From Actinomycetospora cinnamomea (lineage in GTDB: Bacteria; Actinomycetota; Actinomycetes; Mycobacteriales; Pseudonocardiaceae), in NCBI RefSeq assembly GCF_003096675.1, contig NZ_QEKW01000011.1, forward strand, positions 62,001 through 126,000: 64,000 nucleotides of DNA. The letters are read 5' to 3'. A program made the position numbers and the translations under genes. Positions within the stretch are counted from its first letter, which is position 1. Every line of letters begins with the position of its first letter. Under the pieces are notes generated by a model. It was given only the letters and a program-made list of their open reading frames with translations. It did not search any database and had not been told where the DNA came from. Positions 32,964 through 42,689 of the stretch are shown piece after piece.

Positions 32964-34349
32964 ATGCGCGGGGCGGCGCAGCGACGGTGGCGGGGTCGGG
33001 GACGCGGTCGGGCACCGTCGGTCCTGGCCGCGATCCTGGCGAGCCTGGCGCTCGTCGCCGGCTGCTCGGGCGCGGGAGCGCTCGGGACGGCCGAGGGCGT
33101 CGAGACCGTCACGGTCGCGATCGTGTCCAACCCGCAGATGGAGGACGCGATCTCCCTCTCGCCGCAGTTCGAGGCCGAGAACCCGGGGATCCGGCTGCGC
33201 TTCGTCTCGCTGTCGGAGAACGAGGCCCGAGCGAAGATCACGGCCTCGGTCGCCACCGGCGGGGGCGAGTTCGACATCGTCATGATCTCGAACTACGAGA
33301 CGCCGATGTGGGCGCAGAACGGCTGGATCACCGACCTCGAGCCCTACATGGCGCGCACCCCCGGCTACGACCGGGCCGACTTCATCCCGACCGTGCGCGA
33401 CTCCCTGTCCTACGAGGGGCGGATGTACTCGGTGCCGTTCTACGGCGAGTCGTCCTTCCTCATGTACCGCAAGGACCTCTTCGAGCAGGCCGGCATCCAG
33501 ATGCCCGCCCAGCCGACGTGGCCGCAGATCGCCGAGTTCGCGGCGCGGCTCGACCAGGGCGAGGGCCAGCGCCGCGGCATCTGCCTGCGCGGCAAGCCCG
33601 GCTGGGGCGAGCTCATGGCCCCGCTCGACACGGTGATCAACACCTTCGGCGGGCGCTGGTACGACCCGCAGTGGCAGGCCCAGCTCACCTCGCCCGAGGT
33701 GCGCCGGGCGGTGCAGTTCTACGTCGACCTCGTGCGCACCCACGGCCAGCCCGGCGCCTCGCAGTCCGGCTTCTCCGAGTGCGCCACGCAGTTCGGCCAG
33801 GGCCAGGTCGCCATGTGGTACGACGCGACGTCGGCCGCGGGCACGGTGGAGGACCCGGAGGAGTCGACGGTCGCCGGGCGCATCGGCTACGCGCCGGCCC
33901 CGGTCGTCGCGACGCCGTCGTCGGGCTGGCTCTACTCCTGGGCGCTCGGCATCCCGCAGACCTCCCCGCGCAAGGACGCGGCGTGGCGGTTCATGGCGTG
34001 GATGACCGACCGGCAGTACATCCAGCGTGTCGGCCAGGAGATCGGGTGGACCTCGGTCCCGCCGGGCTCACGCCAGTCGACCTACGCGAACCCGGAGTAC
34101 CAGCGGGTGTCGAACGCCTACGCGCCGCTGATCCTGCAGGGCCTGCAGCGTGCGAACCCGCAGCAGCCGACGGTGCAGCCGGTGCCGTACGAGGGCGTGC
34201 AGTTCGTCCGCATCCCCGAGTTCCAGGACCTGGGCACCCGCGTCAGCCAGCAGATCAGCGCGGCGATCGCCGGGCAGATCAGCGTCGACGAGGCCCTGGA
34301 GCAGTCGCAGAACTACGCGCAGACGGTGGGGGAGAGCTACCAGCGATGA
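32964..34349 (+). CDS. ABC transporter substrate-binding lipoprotein (polyol/sugar type)
   Basis: A 461-residue extracellular solute-binding protein, family 1. After a basic N-terminus, VLAAILASLALVAGCSG is a lipoprotein signal with lipobox LVAGC. The mature protein shows LSENEARAKITASVATGGGEFDIVM, YSVPFYGESSFLMYRKDLFEQAG and WLYSWALGIPQTSPRKDAAW, typical of the sorbitol/mannitol (SmoE-like) group. It captures a polyol or sugar outside the membrane. ATG 32964 follows GGGAGG. Its stop overlaps the next permease start (ATGA). Confidence 0.88.
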   Translation: MRGAAQRRWRGRGRGRAPSVLAAILASLALVAGCSGAGALGTAEGVETVTVAIVSNPQMEDAISLSPQFEAENPGIRLRFVSLSENEARAKITASVATGGGEFDIVMISNYETPMWAQNGWITDLEPYMARTPGYDRADFIPTVRDSLSYEGRMYSVPFYGESSFLMYRKDLFEQAGIQMPAQPTWPQIAEFAARLDQGEGQRRGICLRGKPGWGELMAPLDTVINTFGGRWYDPQWQAQLTSPEVRRAVQFYVDLVRTHGQPGASQSGFSECATQFGQGQVAMWYDATSAAGTVEDPEESTVAGRIGYAPAPVVATPSSGWLYSWALGIPQTSPRKDAAWRFMAWMTDRQYIQRVGQEIGWTSVPPGSRQSTYANPEYQRVSNAYAPLILQGLQRANPQQPTVQPVPYEGVQFVRIPEFQDLGTRVSQQISAAIAGQISVDEALEQSQNYAQTVGESYQR

Positions 34350-35287
34350 CGACCACGTTGGAACGTCCCGCCCCGGACAAGCAGGCCGGCGGCGCGCCGA
34401 TGATCGACCGCGCCGAGGGCTGGCGCCGCCGGGCCCCGCTGCTCCCGGCGCTCATCTTCACGATCATCGTCACGCAGATCCCGTTCCTCCTGACGATCTT
34501 CTACTCGCTCCAGTCCTGGAACCTCGTCCGGCCGGGCTCGCAGAGCTTCGTCTGGTTCCAGAACTACGCCGACGTCTTCACCGACAGCCAGTTCCGCCAG
34601 GTCGCGCTCAACACCGTGGTGATGACGCTGGGCTCGGTGCTCATCGCCGTGGCGTTGGGGCTGGTCCTGGCGCTGCTGCTCAACCGCCAGTTCTTCGGTC
34701 GCGGCGTGGTGCGCACGCTGCTGATCACGCCGTTCCTCATCACGCCGGTGGCGGCGGCGCTGCTGTGGCGCACGGTGCTGCTCGACCCGACGCTCGGCCT
34801 GGTCAACTTCGTGCTCTCGCCGTTCGGGGCGTCGGGCACCGAGTGGATCAGCGAGTTCCCGCTGGCGTCGGTGATGGCCGCCCTGGTGTGGCAGTGGACG
34901 CCGTTCATGATGCTGCTGCTGCTCGCGGGCCTGCAGAGCCAGCCGACCGACCAGCTGGAGGCGGCGCGGGTCGACGGCGCGAACTCGTGGTCGATCTTCC
35001 GGGAGCTGACGCTGCCGCACCTGCGGCGGTTCATCGAGCTGGGCGTCGTGCTCGGGACGATCTACCTGGTCAACACCTTCGACACCGTCTACATGATGAC
35101 CCAGGGCGGGCCGGGTGTCGCCAGCGCCAACCTGCCCTTCTACATCTACCAGCGCGCGTTCCTGGGCTTCGACATCGGTCAGTCGGCGGCGATGGGTGTC
35201 GTGGTCGTGATCCTGACGCTGATCGCGGCGACGTTCGCGCTGCGGCTGTTGTTCCGGACGTTCTCGGGTGAGGAGGAGGCGGCCTGA
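34346..35287 (+). CDS. ABC transporter permease 1 (polyol/sugar type, SmoF-like)
   Basis: A 313-residue permease with six membrane segments, starting at LLPALIFTIIVTQIPFLLTIFYS. The ATPase-contacting EAA loop is EAARVDGANSWSIFRELTLPHL. It pairs with the following permease to form the channel. The start overlaps the binding-protein stop by 4 bp and the stop overlaps the second permease start by one base, so expression is coupled. The sequence resembles the first permease of sorbitol/mannitol importers. Confidence 0.9.
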   Translation: MTTTLERPAPDKQAGGAPMIDRAEGWRRRAPLLPALIFTIIVTQIPFLLTIFYSLQSWNLVRPGSQSFVWFQNYADVFTDSQFRQVALNTVVMTLGSVLIAVALGLVLALLLNRQFFGRGVVRTLLITPFLITPVAAALLWRTVLLDPTLGLVNFVLSPFGASGTEWISEFPLASVMAALVWQWTPFMMLLLLAGLQSQPTDQLEAARVDGANSWSIFRELTLPHLRRFIELGVVLGTIYLVNTFDTVYMMTQGGPGVASANLPFYIYQRAFLGFDIGQSAAMGVVVVILTLIAATFALRLLFRTFSGEEEAA

Positions 35288-36177
35288 TGGCGGTCACGAC
35301 GAGCACCCCGCCCGACGAGCGGACCCCGGACACCGCCGAGGGCGCGCCCGAGCCCCGGCGGCGGCGCGGCAACGCGGTGGACGTCTGGCTGGGCGTCATC
35401 GCCTGGGTGGTCGGCATCGCGTTCTTCTTCCCGGTGTTCTGGATGGTTCTGACCTCCTTCAAGACGGAGGCGGACGCCTACACCCCGACACCGAAGATCA
35501 TCTTCGAGCCGACGCTGGAGCAGTACGAGGGCGTCTTCTCGTCCGGCATCGGGCCGTACCTCGCGAACTCGGTCGGCGCCACCGTGATCTCCACGCTGCT
35601 CGTGCTGCTGCTCGCGATCCCCGCGGCGTTCGCGCTGTCGCTGCGTCCAGTGCAGAAGACGTCCGACGTGCTGTTCTTCTTCATCTCGACCAAGATGCTG
35701 CCGGTCGTCGCCGCGATCGTGCCGATCTACGTCGTGGTCAACGAGATCGGGGCGCTGGACAACATCTGGACGCTCATCGTCCTCTACACCGGCATGAACC
35801 TGCCGATCGCGGTGTGGATGATGCGCTCGTTCTTCCTCGAGGTCCCCGGCGAGCTGCTCGAGCAGGCGAGCATCGACGGCGCCCCGCTCTGGCGCACGCT
35901 GCGCGAGATCGTGCTGCCGATCATCTCGCCGGGCATCTTCGCCACCGCGCTGATCTGCGTGATCTTCGCCTGGAACGAGTTCTTCTTCGCGGTCAACCTC
36001 ACCGCGGCCAACGCCGGCACGGTGCCGGTGTTCCTGGTCGGGTTCATCACCTCGGAGGGCCTCTACTGGGCCCAGCTCTCCGCGGCGGCGACCCTGGCCG
36101 CGCTACCCGTCGTCATCGCGGGCTGGGTGGCGCAGAACAAGCTGGTGCAGGGCCTGTCGTTCGGCGCCGTGAAGTAA
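35287..36177 (+). CDS. ABC transporter permease 2 (polyol/sugar type, SmoG-like)
   Basis: A 296-residue inner membrane permease of the MalG type. The N-terminal 30 residues are hydrophilic and Arg-rich, followed by VWLGVIAWVVGIAFFFPVFW and five more membrane segments. The EAA loop is EQASIDGAPLWRTLREIVLPII. The segment FFISTKMLPVVAAIVPIYV is typical of polyol importers. ATG 35287 shares one base with the previous stop (TGATG). Confidence 0.9.
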   Translation: MAVTTSTPPDERTPDTAEGAPEPRRRRGNAVDVWLGVIAWVVGIAFFFPVFWMVLTSFKTEADAYTPTPKIIFEPTLEQYEGVFSSGIGPYLANSVGATVISTLLVLLLAIPAAFALSLRPVQKTSDVLFFFISTKMLPVVAAIVPIYVVVNEIGALDNIWTLIVLYTGMNLPIAVWMMRSFFLEVPGELLEQASIDGAPLWRTLREIVLPIISPGIFATALICVIFAWNEFFFAVNLTAANAGTVPVFLVGFITSEGLYWAQLSAAATLAALPVVIAGWVAQNKLVQGLSFGAVK

Positions 36178-36189
36178 GGGGACAGTCCA

Positions 36190-37281
<1,092 letters not shown>

Positions 37282-37508
37282 CGGCAGGCGTGGCGCCCGC
37301 GTCAGCGGTGGGCCATCGCAGACATCCAGTGTCCGTAGCGCCACACGCTCGCCCGGAAATGGCTCGCGCGCCCTGCGCCGAGCGGCCTAGCGTCCGCTCC
37401 GTGACCCAGCAGCTCTACGGCTGACCAGAGCCCGCCCCCGCACCGCCGGCACGCCCGCCCGGCGGTGCCCGCGCCCGCCCTCGTCCCGTCCTGCTCCCGG
37501 AGTCCGTC

Positions 37509-38684
37509 ATGGCCCACGTCCTCATGGTCGGCGTCGCCGCCCACGGTCACACCCACCCGCACCTGCCCGTGATCGCCGAGCTCGTCTCGCGGGGGCACCG
37601 CGTCACCTACGCGATCCCCGCGCCGTTCGCCGAGATGGTCGCGGCGACCGGCGCGACGCCGCTGGTCCACACCTCGGTCCTGCCCGACCAGTCCCGCGGC
37701 GAGCAGTGGCCCGCCGACCCCGTCGCCGGCACCGCGCTCTTCCTCGACGAGGCCGTGCTGGCGCTCCCGCAGATCGCCGCGGGACTCGGCCCCGACGGTG
37801 CTGACGTCCCCGACCTCGCCCTCTACGACATCGGCGGCTACCCCGCCCCTGTCCTGGCGCGGCGCTTCGGTGTCCCGGCGGTCCAGCTCTCGCCGGCGAT
37901 GGTCGCCTGGGACGGGTTCGAGTCCGACCTGGCCGACGACCTCGCGTTCCGCCAGGAGCCGGGGTACCGGCGCTACCTCGCGCGCTTCGCGGCGTGGCTC
38001 GCCGAGCACGGGATCGACGACGACCCCGAGGAGTTCGTGGGGCGGCCGACGCGGTCGATCGTCGAGATCCCGCGCGCGCTGCAGCCGTGCGCCGACCGCG
38101 TCGACCCGGAGATCTACACGTTCGTCGGCCCCGACCTCGCGCGCCGGGCGCAGGACGAGCAGTGGCCCGCGCCCACACGTCCGCTGGTGCTCGTGTCGTT
38201 CGGGTCGGCGTACCACGACGAGCCCGACCTGTTCCGGGCCTGCGCGGCCGCGTTCGCGCCGCTGGGCTGGGACGTCGTCCTGGCGGTCGGGCCGCACGTC
38301 GACCTCGACGCGCTGGGCGAGCTGCCGCCGAACGTCGCCGCGCACCGGTGGGTGCCGCAGCTCGGGGTGCTGGGGCGCGCGAGCGCGTTCGTGACCCACG
38401 CGGGGATGGGCGGCTGCGCCGAGGGGCTGTGGTCCGGGGTGCCGATGATCGCGATCCCGCGGGCGGTCGACCAGTTCGGCAACGCCGCGATGCTCGAGTC
38501 GCTCGGCGTCGCCCGGACGGTCCCGGCCGAGGACGCCACGCCCGAGGTCCTGCGGGCGGCCCTCGTGGCGTTGACGTCCTCGCCCGAGGTGGCGGAGCGG
38601 GTCGCGGCGCAGCGCGAGGAGCTCCGCCGCGCCGGCGGTGCCGCGGCGGCCGCCGACGTCGTCGAGGCGGTGCTCGGAGGGTGA
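37509..38684 (+). CDS. Macrolide-type (MGT) UDP-glycosyltransferase
   Basis: A 391-residue GT-B glycosyltransferase of family GT1. The acceptor-binding N-terminus is VLMVGVAAHGHTHPHLPVIAEL with a candidate catalytic His. The donor site includes VSFGSAYHDEPDLF, VAAHRWVPQLGVLGRASAFV and the signature THAGMGGCAEGLWSGVPMIA followed by DQFGNAAML. Relatives such as OleD inactivate macrolides or glycosylate flavonoids. It is a single gene with no resistance or polyketide genes nearby. ATG 37509 gives the usual N-terminus. Confidence 0.88.
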   Translation: MAHVLMVGVAAHGHTHPHLPVIAELVSRGHRVTYAIPAPFAEMVAATGATPLVHTSVLPDQSRGEQWPADPVAGTALFLDEAVLALPQIAAGLGPDGADVPDLALYDIGGYPAPVLARRFGVPAVQLSPAMVAWDGFESDLADDLAFRQEPGYRRYLARFAAWLAEHGIDDDPEEFVGRPTRSIVEIPRALQPCADRVDPEIYTFVGPDLARRAQDEQWPAPTRPLVLVSFGSAYHDEPDLFRACAAAFAPLGWDVVLAVGPHVDLDALGELPPNVAAHRWVPQLGVLGRASAFVTHAGMGGCAEGLWSGVPMIAIPRAVDQFGNAAMLESLGVARTVPAEDATPEVLRAALVALTSSPEVAERVAAQREELRRAGGAAAAADVVEAVLGG

Positions 38685-38688
38685 GCCG

Positions 38689-39078
38689 TCAGACCTGCAC
38701 GACGGCGATGTGGTTGCCGTCGGGGTCGCGCATCATGAACAGCGTCGGCGCGCCGGGCGCCTCCATGACGTCGTCGAGATCCACCCCGCCGGCCGCGCGC
38801 AGGCGCTCGTGCTCCGCACGCACGTCCGGGGTCTCGACGCCGATGCCGCCCCCGCCGGGTTCGCCGCCCATCGGGGGGTTGAGGGCCAGGCGCGCCGTCG
38901 AGCCCGGCGGGGCGACCTCGACCCAGCGGTTCTCGCCGTTCTCCCCGAACCGGGTGTCGCCGCGCAGCTCCCATCCGAGTTTCTCGGTGTAGAAGGCGAT
39001 GGCGGCGTCCTGGTCGGCCACGGTGAACATGGCGACGCCGAGGTTCGAGACGGTCGTGGTGGGCGTGGACGCGGTCAT
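38689..39078 (-). CDS. VOC-family (glyoxalase/bleomycin resistance-like) protein
   Basis: A 129-residue single VOC domain pair: GVAMFTVADQDAAIAFYTEKLGWEL at the start, WVEVAPPGSTARLAL, IGVETPDVRAEHERLRAAGG, and FMMRDPDGNHIAVVQV with the metal-binding Glu replaced by a terminal Val context. It may be a dioxygenase-like or binding protein; the substrate is unknown. AAGGAG precedes ATG 39078. The 3' end is only 4 bp from that of the convergent glycosyltransferase. Confidence 0.85.
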   Translation of the reverse strand: MTASTPTTTVSNLGVAMFTVADQDAAIAFYTEKLGWELRGDTRFGENGENRWVEVAPPGSTARLALNPPMGGEPGGGGIGVETPDVRAEHERLRAAGGVDLDDVMEAPGAPTLFMMRDPDGNHIAVVQV

Positions 39079-39209
39079 CGGCACTCCTTCGCCGGCGGTG
39101 GACGGAGAACCGGATACGGTACTCGGAGCGGCCGGTCCTGGAAACGGACCACGCTGGGTGTCCGGGCGTCTCCGCCCCGTCACCCGCGGGCCGACCTTCG
39201 AGGTGGCCC

Positions 39210-40184
39210 TCAGGCCACGCCCTCCGGCGAGGCGCCGCTGACCTGGACACCGTCGGCGGTGATGCGCTCGATCTCGGCGAGGTCGTCGGCCGAGAGCGGC
39301 ACGTCCACCGCCGCGAGCGACCGCTCGATGTTCCGGTCCGAGCGTGCGCCGACGATCGCGACGTCGATGCCGTCCTGCGCCAGCACCCACGCGATCGCGA
39401 GCTGCGAGACCTCGCAGCCCTTGTCGGCGGCGAACGACTTCAGCCGCTCCACGACCTCGAGGTTCCTCCGGAACTTCTCGCCCTGGAACGCCGAGGCCTG
39501 CGAGCGCCAGTCGGAGTCCTCGAACGTGGTGTCCTCGGTCATGGTCCCGGTCAGCAGGCCCGAGCCGAGCGGGCTGTAGACCAGCGTCCCGATGTCGTGC
39601 TCGCGCACGTAGGGCAGGACCCCGTCCTCGATGTGCCGACGGAAGAGGTGGTACGGCGGCTGCAAGGTCTCGACGGGACGTCGGCGGTCGAACGCGGCCA
39701 TCTGGTCCTGGTCGAAGTTGGAGACGCCGACGTGGCGGATCTTGCCCTCGTCGACCATCTCCTGCAGGTAGCCGGCGGTGTCCTCGAACGGCGTGTCCGT
39801 GTCCGGCCAGTGGATCTGGTAGAGGTCGATGTGGTCGATCTTCATCGCCTTCAGCGACGACTCGACGCCCTTGCGCAGCCACTCGCGGCTCGAGTCGCGC
39901 GGACGTTCGCCGCCCGGATTGATGCCGCCCTTGGTGGCGATGACGACGGAGTCGCGGTCGCGGTCGAGCTCGCCGCGCAGCGCGTTCGCGAGGACCTCCT
40001 CGGCCTGGCCGAACCCGTAGGCCTGGGCGGTGTCGAAGAAGTTGACGCCCAGGTCCAACGCGTGCCGGATCGCCCGCTGCGCCTGGTCGGCGTCGTACGA
40101 GCCCCACTCGCCCGAGACCTGCCACGTGCCGAACGCGATCCGCGACACCTGCAGTTCGGTCCTGCCCAGCCTGGTGCTCTCCAT
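39210..40184 (-). CDS. Aldo/keto reductase
   Basis: A 324-residue (beta/alpha)8 NADPH-dependent oxidoreductase. The catalytic tetrad is visible: Asp and Tyr in NFFDTAQAYGFGQAEEVL, Lys in VVIATKGGINPGG, and His in DLYQIHWPD. The cofactor site includes VGVSNFDQDQM and VAIVGARSDRNIERSL. It reduces an aldehyde or ketone; the substrate is unknown. ATG 40184 gives the normal N-terminus (TRLGRTELQVSRIAFGTW). A second aldo/keto reductase of a different subgroup is at 55.5 kb. Confidence 0.9.
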   Translation of the reverse strand: MESTRLGRTELQVSRIAFGTWQVSGEWGSYDADQAQRAIRHALDLGVNFFDTAQAYGFGQAEEVLANALRGELDRDRDSVVIATKGGINPGGERPRDSSREWLRKGVESSLKAMKIDHIDLYQIHWPDTDTPFEDTAGYLQEMVDEGKIRHVGVSNFDQDQMAAFDRRRPVETLQPPYHLFRRHIEDGVLPYVREHDIGTLVYSPLGSGLLTGTMTEDTTFEDSDWRSQASAFQGEKFRRNLEVVERLKSFAADKGCEVSQLAIAWVLAQDGIDVAIVGARSDRNIERSLAAVDVPLSADDLAEIERITADGVQVSGASPEGVA

Positions 40185-40229
40185 ACCGCTCGCGTACCCG
40201 CGCCCCGGAACGGTCGAACGCGACAGGAC

Positions 40230-40658
40230 CTACCCCGAGATGTAGGCCTCGAGCTGGCTGCGGTGCTCCTCGAGCTGGTCGATGCGGCTCTTCACGACGT
40301 CGCCGATGCTGACGATCCCCGTCAGCCTCTCCTCGTCGTCGACCACCGGGACGTGCCGGATACGGCGCTCGGTCATCGTCCGGCTCAGTTCCTGGACGTC
40401 GTCGCTCGCCCGGCAGGTGGCGACGACCGTCGTCATAATCTCCCGGACCGGCGCGGTGAGCAGCGCCGCGCCGCGGTGGTGCAGGTGCCGCACGACGTCG
40501 CGCTCGGAGACGATGCCCGCCAGCCGGTCGCCCTCGCACACGACGGCGGCGCCGACGTTGCGGGCGGCGAGCACCGAGAGCAGCGAGGTGACGGGAGCAT
40601 CGGGTTCGACCGTGAGCACGTCGGTCCCCTTGCGGGCGAGCAGGTCCGCGATCCTCAT
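40230..40658 (-). CDS. Two-CBS-domain protein
   Basis: A 142-residue protein made of one CBS pair (Bateman module): VEPDAPVTSLLSVLAARNVGAAVV with GIVSERDVVRHL, then TCRASDDVQELSRTMTERRIRHVPVV with GIVSIGDVVKSRI. Such stand-alone modules bind adenine nucleotides and regulate partners, or act in stress response. AAGGGGA precedes ATG 40658. It lies 45 bp upstream of the aldo/keto reductase on the same strand, so the two may be co-transcribed. Confidence 0.9.
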   Translation of the reverse strand: MRIADLLARKGTDVLTVEPDAPVTSLLSVLAARNVGAAVVCEGDRLAGIVSERDVVRHLHHRGAALLTAPVREIMTTVVATCRASDDVQELSRTMTERRIRHVPVVDDEERLTGIVSIGDVVKSRIDQLEEHRSQLEAYISG

Positions 40659-40735
40659 GGCCGTCCCCTTCGTCGGGTGCGCGACAGCCCGAGGATGGCA
40701 GGAACCGTCCGTGTTCGACCAGCCCCGAATCGTCG

Positions 40736-41911
40736 TCAACGTCGTCCGTCGGTCCTGCTCACCAGCACCGCGACGCCGAGCAACGGGCCCGCCAGGGCGG
40801 CGACGAGCACCGGCAGCGCCACCCACACCGAGCCCACGCCGACCACGACGAGCACCGCGATCCCCACCGCCTCCGACCCGAACCCGGCCACCGACGTCAC
40901 CGTCGCCCGGGCCTCGCCGGTGACGGCCTCCTGCACGCGGGTCTCGACGACCACGAGCAGCATCCCCAGCACGCCGTAGCCCACGGCGATCGCGACGAAC
41001 CCGGGGGCCACGGGCAGCAGCGCGCCGGCGGCGACGGCGAGCGCGGCGCCGGCGAGCAGCACCGCGAGCACCCGGGGCCCGAGCCGCGCGCAGCGACCCG
41101 CCAGCGCCGCACAGCCCGCCTCGGCCACGCCGACGACGGCGAGCAGGACCGCGACCAGCGCCGGGGACGCGCCGCCGTCGGCGGCCACGAGCGGCAGATA
41201 CTCGTCGAAGGCGAGCAGCCCGGTGAGCAGGGCGGTGACCACCACCGCGCGCCGCAGCAGCGCGGTCCGGGAGACGTCGGCGACCCCGTCGCGCAGCGTC
41301 GCCCACCAGTCGGCGACCGCCGCCGTGACCCGCCCGGTGGTCCGCGGCGGCCGCTCGCGCGGCGCCTCGGGCAGGGTCAGCGCGAGGGCGCCGCCGGCGA
41401 GGGTGGCGGCGCTGCCGACGAGACCCGGCAGCCCGTACCCGCCGCGCTGCACCAACGGCGCGGCGAGCAGCGTGGCGACGAGGATCGCGAGGAGGTATCC
41501 GGAGCGGGCGCGGCCCATCAGGGTCGCGTAGCGGTCGGTGGCGTCCCAGCGCTCCAGGGCGTCGTAGACCAGGGCCTCGAGGGTGCCCGAGCCCAGCGCG
41601 GTGGCCACGCCCCAGAGCACGAAGCCGACCGCGAAGGCGGCCGTCGAGGGCACGAGGACCCAGAGGGCGAACGCGGCGGCGGTGAGCGCTCCCGACGCGG
41701 CGAGCATCCGGCGGCGGGAGGTGACGTCGGCCCAGGCGCCGGAGGGCACCTCGAGGACGAGCGTCGTCAGCGACCAGAGCCCGAACAGCGCGGAGATCGC
41801 CGCGTCGGACAGGCCGTGGTCGGCGAAGAGCAGCGCGTACAGCGGGTAGAGCGGCACGAACTGGCCGAGCGCCTCGACGGCGACGACCCGGGCCGTGAAC
41901 CCGCGCGGCAC
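40736..41911 (-). CDS. Major facilitator superfamily transporter
   Basis: A 391-residue protein with about twelve hydrophobic segments. The first loop VLEVPSGAWADVTSRRRM is the MFS motif A region (G-x-x-x-D-x-x-x-R-R). The second-half equivalent is weak. The substrate is unknown; the pattern fits the small drug/metabolite exporter branch. GTG 41911 starts just before the first helix (VAVEALGQFVPLYPLYALLF), but its ribosome binding site is weak. Palindrome C1 lies upstream, between this gene and the divergent methyltransferase. Confidence 0.85.
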   Translation of the reverse strand: MPRGFTARVVAVEALGQFVPLYPLYALLFADHGLSDAAISALFGLWSLTTLVLEVPSGAWADVTSRRRMLAASGALTAAAFALWVLVPSTAAFAVGFVLWGVATALGSGTLEALVYDALERWDATDRYATLMGRARSGYLLAILVATLLAAPLVQRGGYGLPGLVGSAATLAGGALALTLPEAPRERPPRTTGRVTAAVADWWATLRDGVADVSRTALLRRAVVVTALLTGLLAFDEYLPLVAADGGASPALVAVLLAVVGVAEAGCAALAGRCARLGPRVLAVLLAGAALAVAAGALLPVAPGFVAIAVGYGVLGMLLVVVETRVQEAVTGEARATVTSVAGFGSEAVGIAVLVVVGVGSVWVALPVLVAALAGPLLGVAVLVSRTDGRR

Positions 41912-41972
41912 CCGCGCCGTGCGCGGGCGGGGCGATCAATGTCGGCGGAAGAGGTTCTGCACGTCCCCGACT

Positions 41973-42020
41973 CTACGTGCGTGATCTTCTGAGGTATAGC
42001 TCAGAAGATTGCGCACGTAG
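41973..42020. repeat. Family C palindrome, copy C1
   Basis: Arms of 21 bp, with core ACGTGCGTGATCTTCTGAG on the left and two mismatches on the right, flank the loop GTATAG (41994-41999). The right end CACGTAG runs into GAGAG and supplies the AGGAG ribosome binding site for the methyltransferase at 42034. A second copy lies at 55.3 kb. Confidence 0.88.
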
Positions 42021-42033
42021 GAGAGTGGCGGGC

Positions 42034-42678
42034 ATGAGCGAGCAGCCGCCGACCCCGACCGGCGACAACCCCTACCTGCAACGCGCGTACGGACTCGCTG
42101 GGCCCGAGGACGCCCGCGCGCTCTACGACGAGTGGGCCCGGCGCTACGACGCCGACCTCGCCGACGCCAGCCAGGACTACGTCGCGCCGCGGCTGGCCGC
42201 CGACACCGTCGTGCGCGTCGCGGGCACCGACGGCACCGTGCTCGACGCCGGCTGCGGGACCGGGCTGGTCGGCGCCGAGTTGGCGCGGCGGGGCGTGGCG
42301 GTGATCGACGGCGTCGACGTCTCGCCCGGGATGCTCGAGCAGGCCCGCGCCACCGGGGCCTACCGCTCGCTCGAGCCGGCCGACCTGACCCGCCCGCTGG
42401 ACACGCCCACCGACGCCTACGACGTCGTCGTCTGCGTCGGCACGCTCACCCACGGGCACGTCGGCCCGGAGGTGCTGCCGGAGTTCGTGCGCATCACCCG
42501 CCCCGGCGGGCACGTGGTCGCCACCGTGCTGGGCGACGCCTGGGACACCGGCGGGTACCGCGCCGCCGTGGACGACCTCGTGTCGGCCGGACGGGCGGAA
42601 CTCGTGTCGGCCGATGCGACGCCCTACCGGGCGGGGGCGGGCGTCGAGGCGCGGATGCTGGTGCTGACCGCCCGCTGA
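42034..42678 (+). CDS. Class I SAM-dependent methyltransferase
   Basis: A 214-residue methyltransferase resembling the Williams-Beuren-type/UbiE-like group: LYDEWARRYDADLADASQDYVAP at the N-terminus, motif I VLDAGCGTGLVGAELARRG, GVDVSPGMLEQARATGAY, and YDVVVCVGTLTHGHVGPEVLPEFVRITRPGGHVV. The acceptor is unknown. ATG 42034 is 14 bp after palindrome C1, whose end forms the ribosome binding site. The gene may be co-transcribed with the downstream synthetase, which starts 11 bp after its stop. Confidence 0.88.
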   Translation: MSEQPPTPTGDNPYLQRAYGLAGPEDARALYDEWARRYDADLADASQDYVAPRLAADTVVRVAGTDGTVLDAGCGTGLVGAELARRGVAVIDGVDVSPGMLEQARATGAYRSLEPADLTRPLDTPTDAYDVVVCVGTLTHGHVGPEVLPEFVRITRPGGHVVATVLGDAWDTGGYRAAVDDLVSAGRAELVSADATPYRAGAGVEARMLVLTAR

Positions 42679-42689
42679 AGGATAGAACG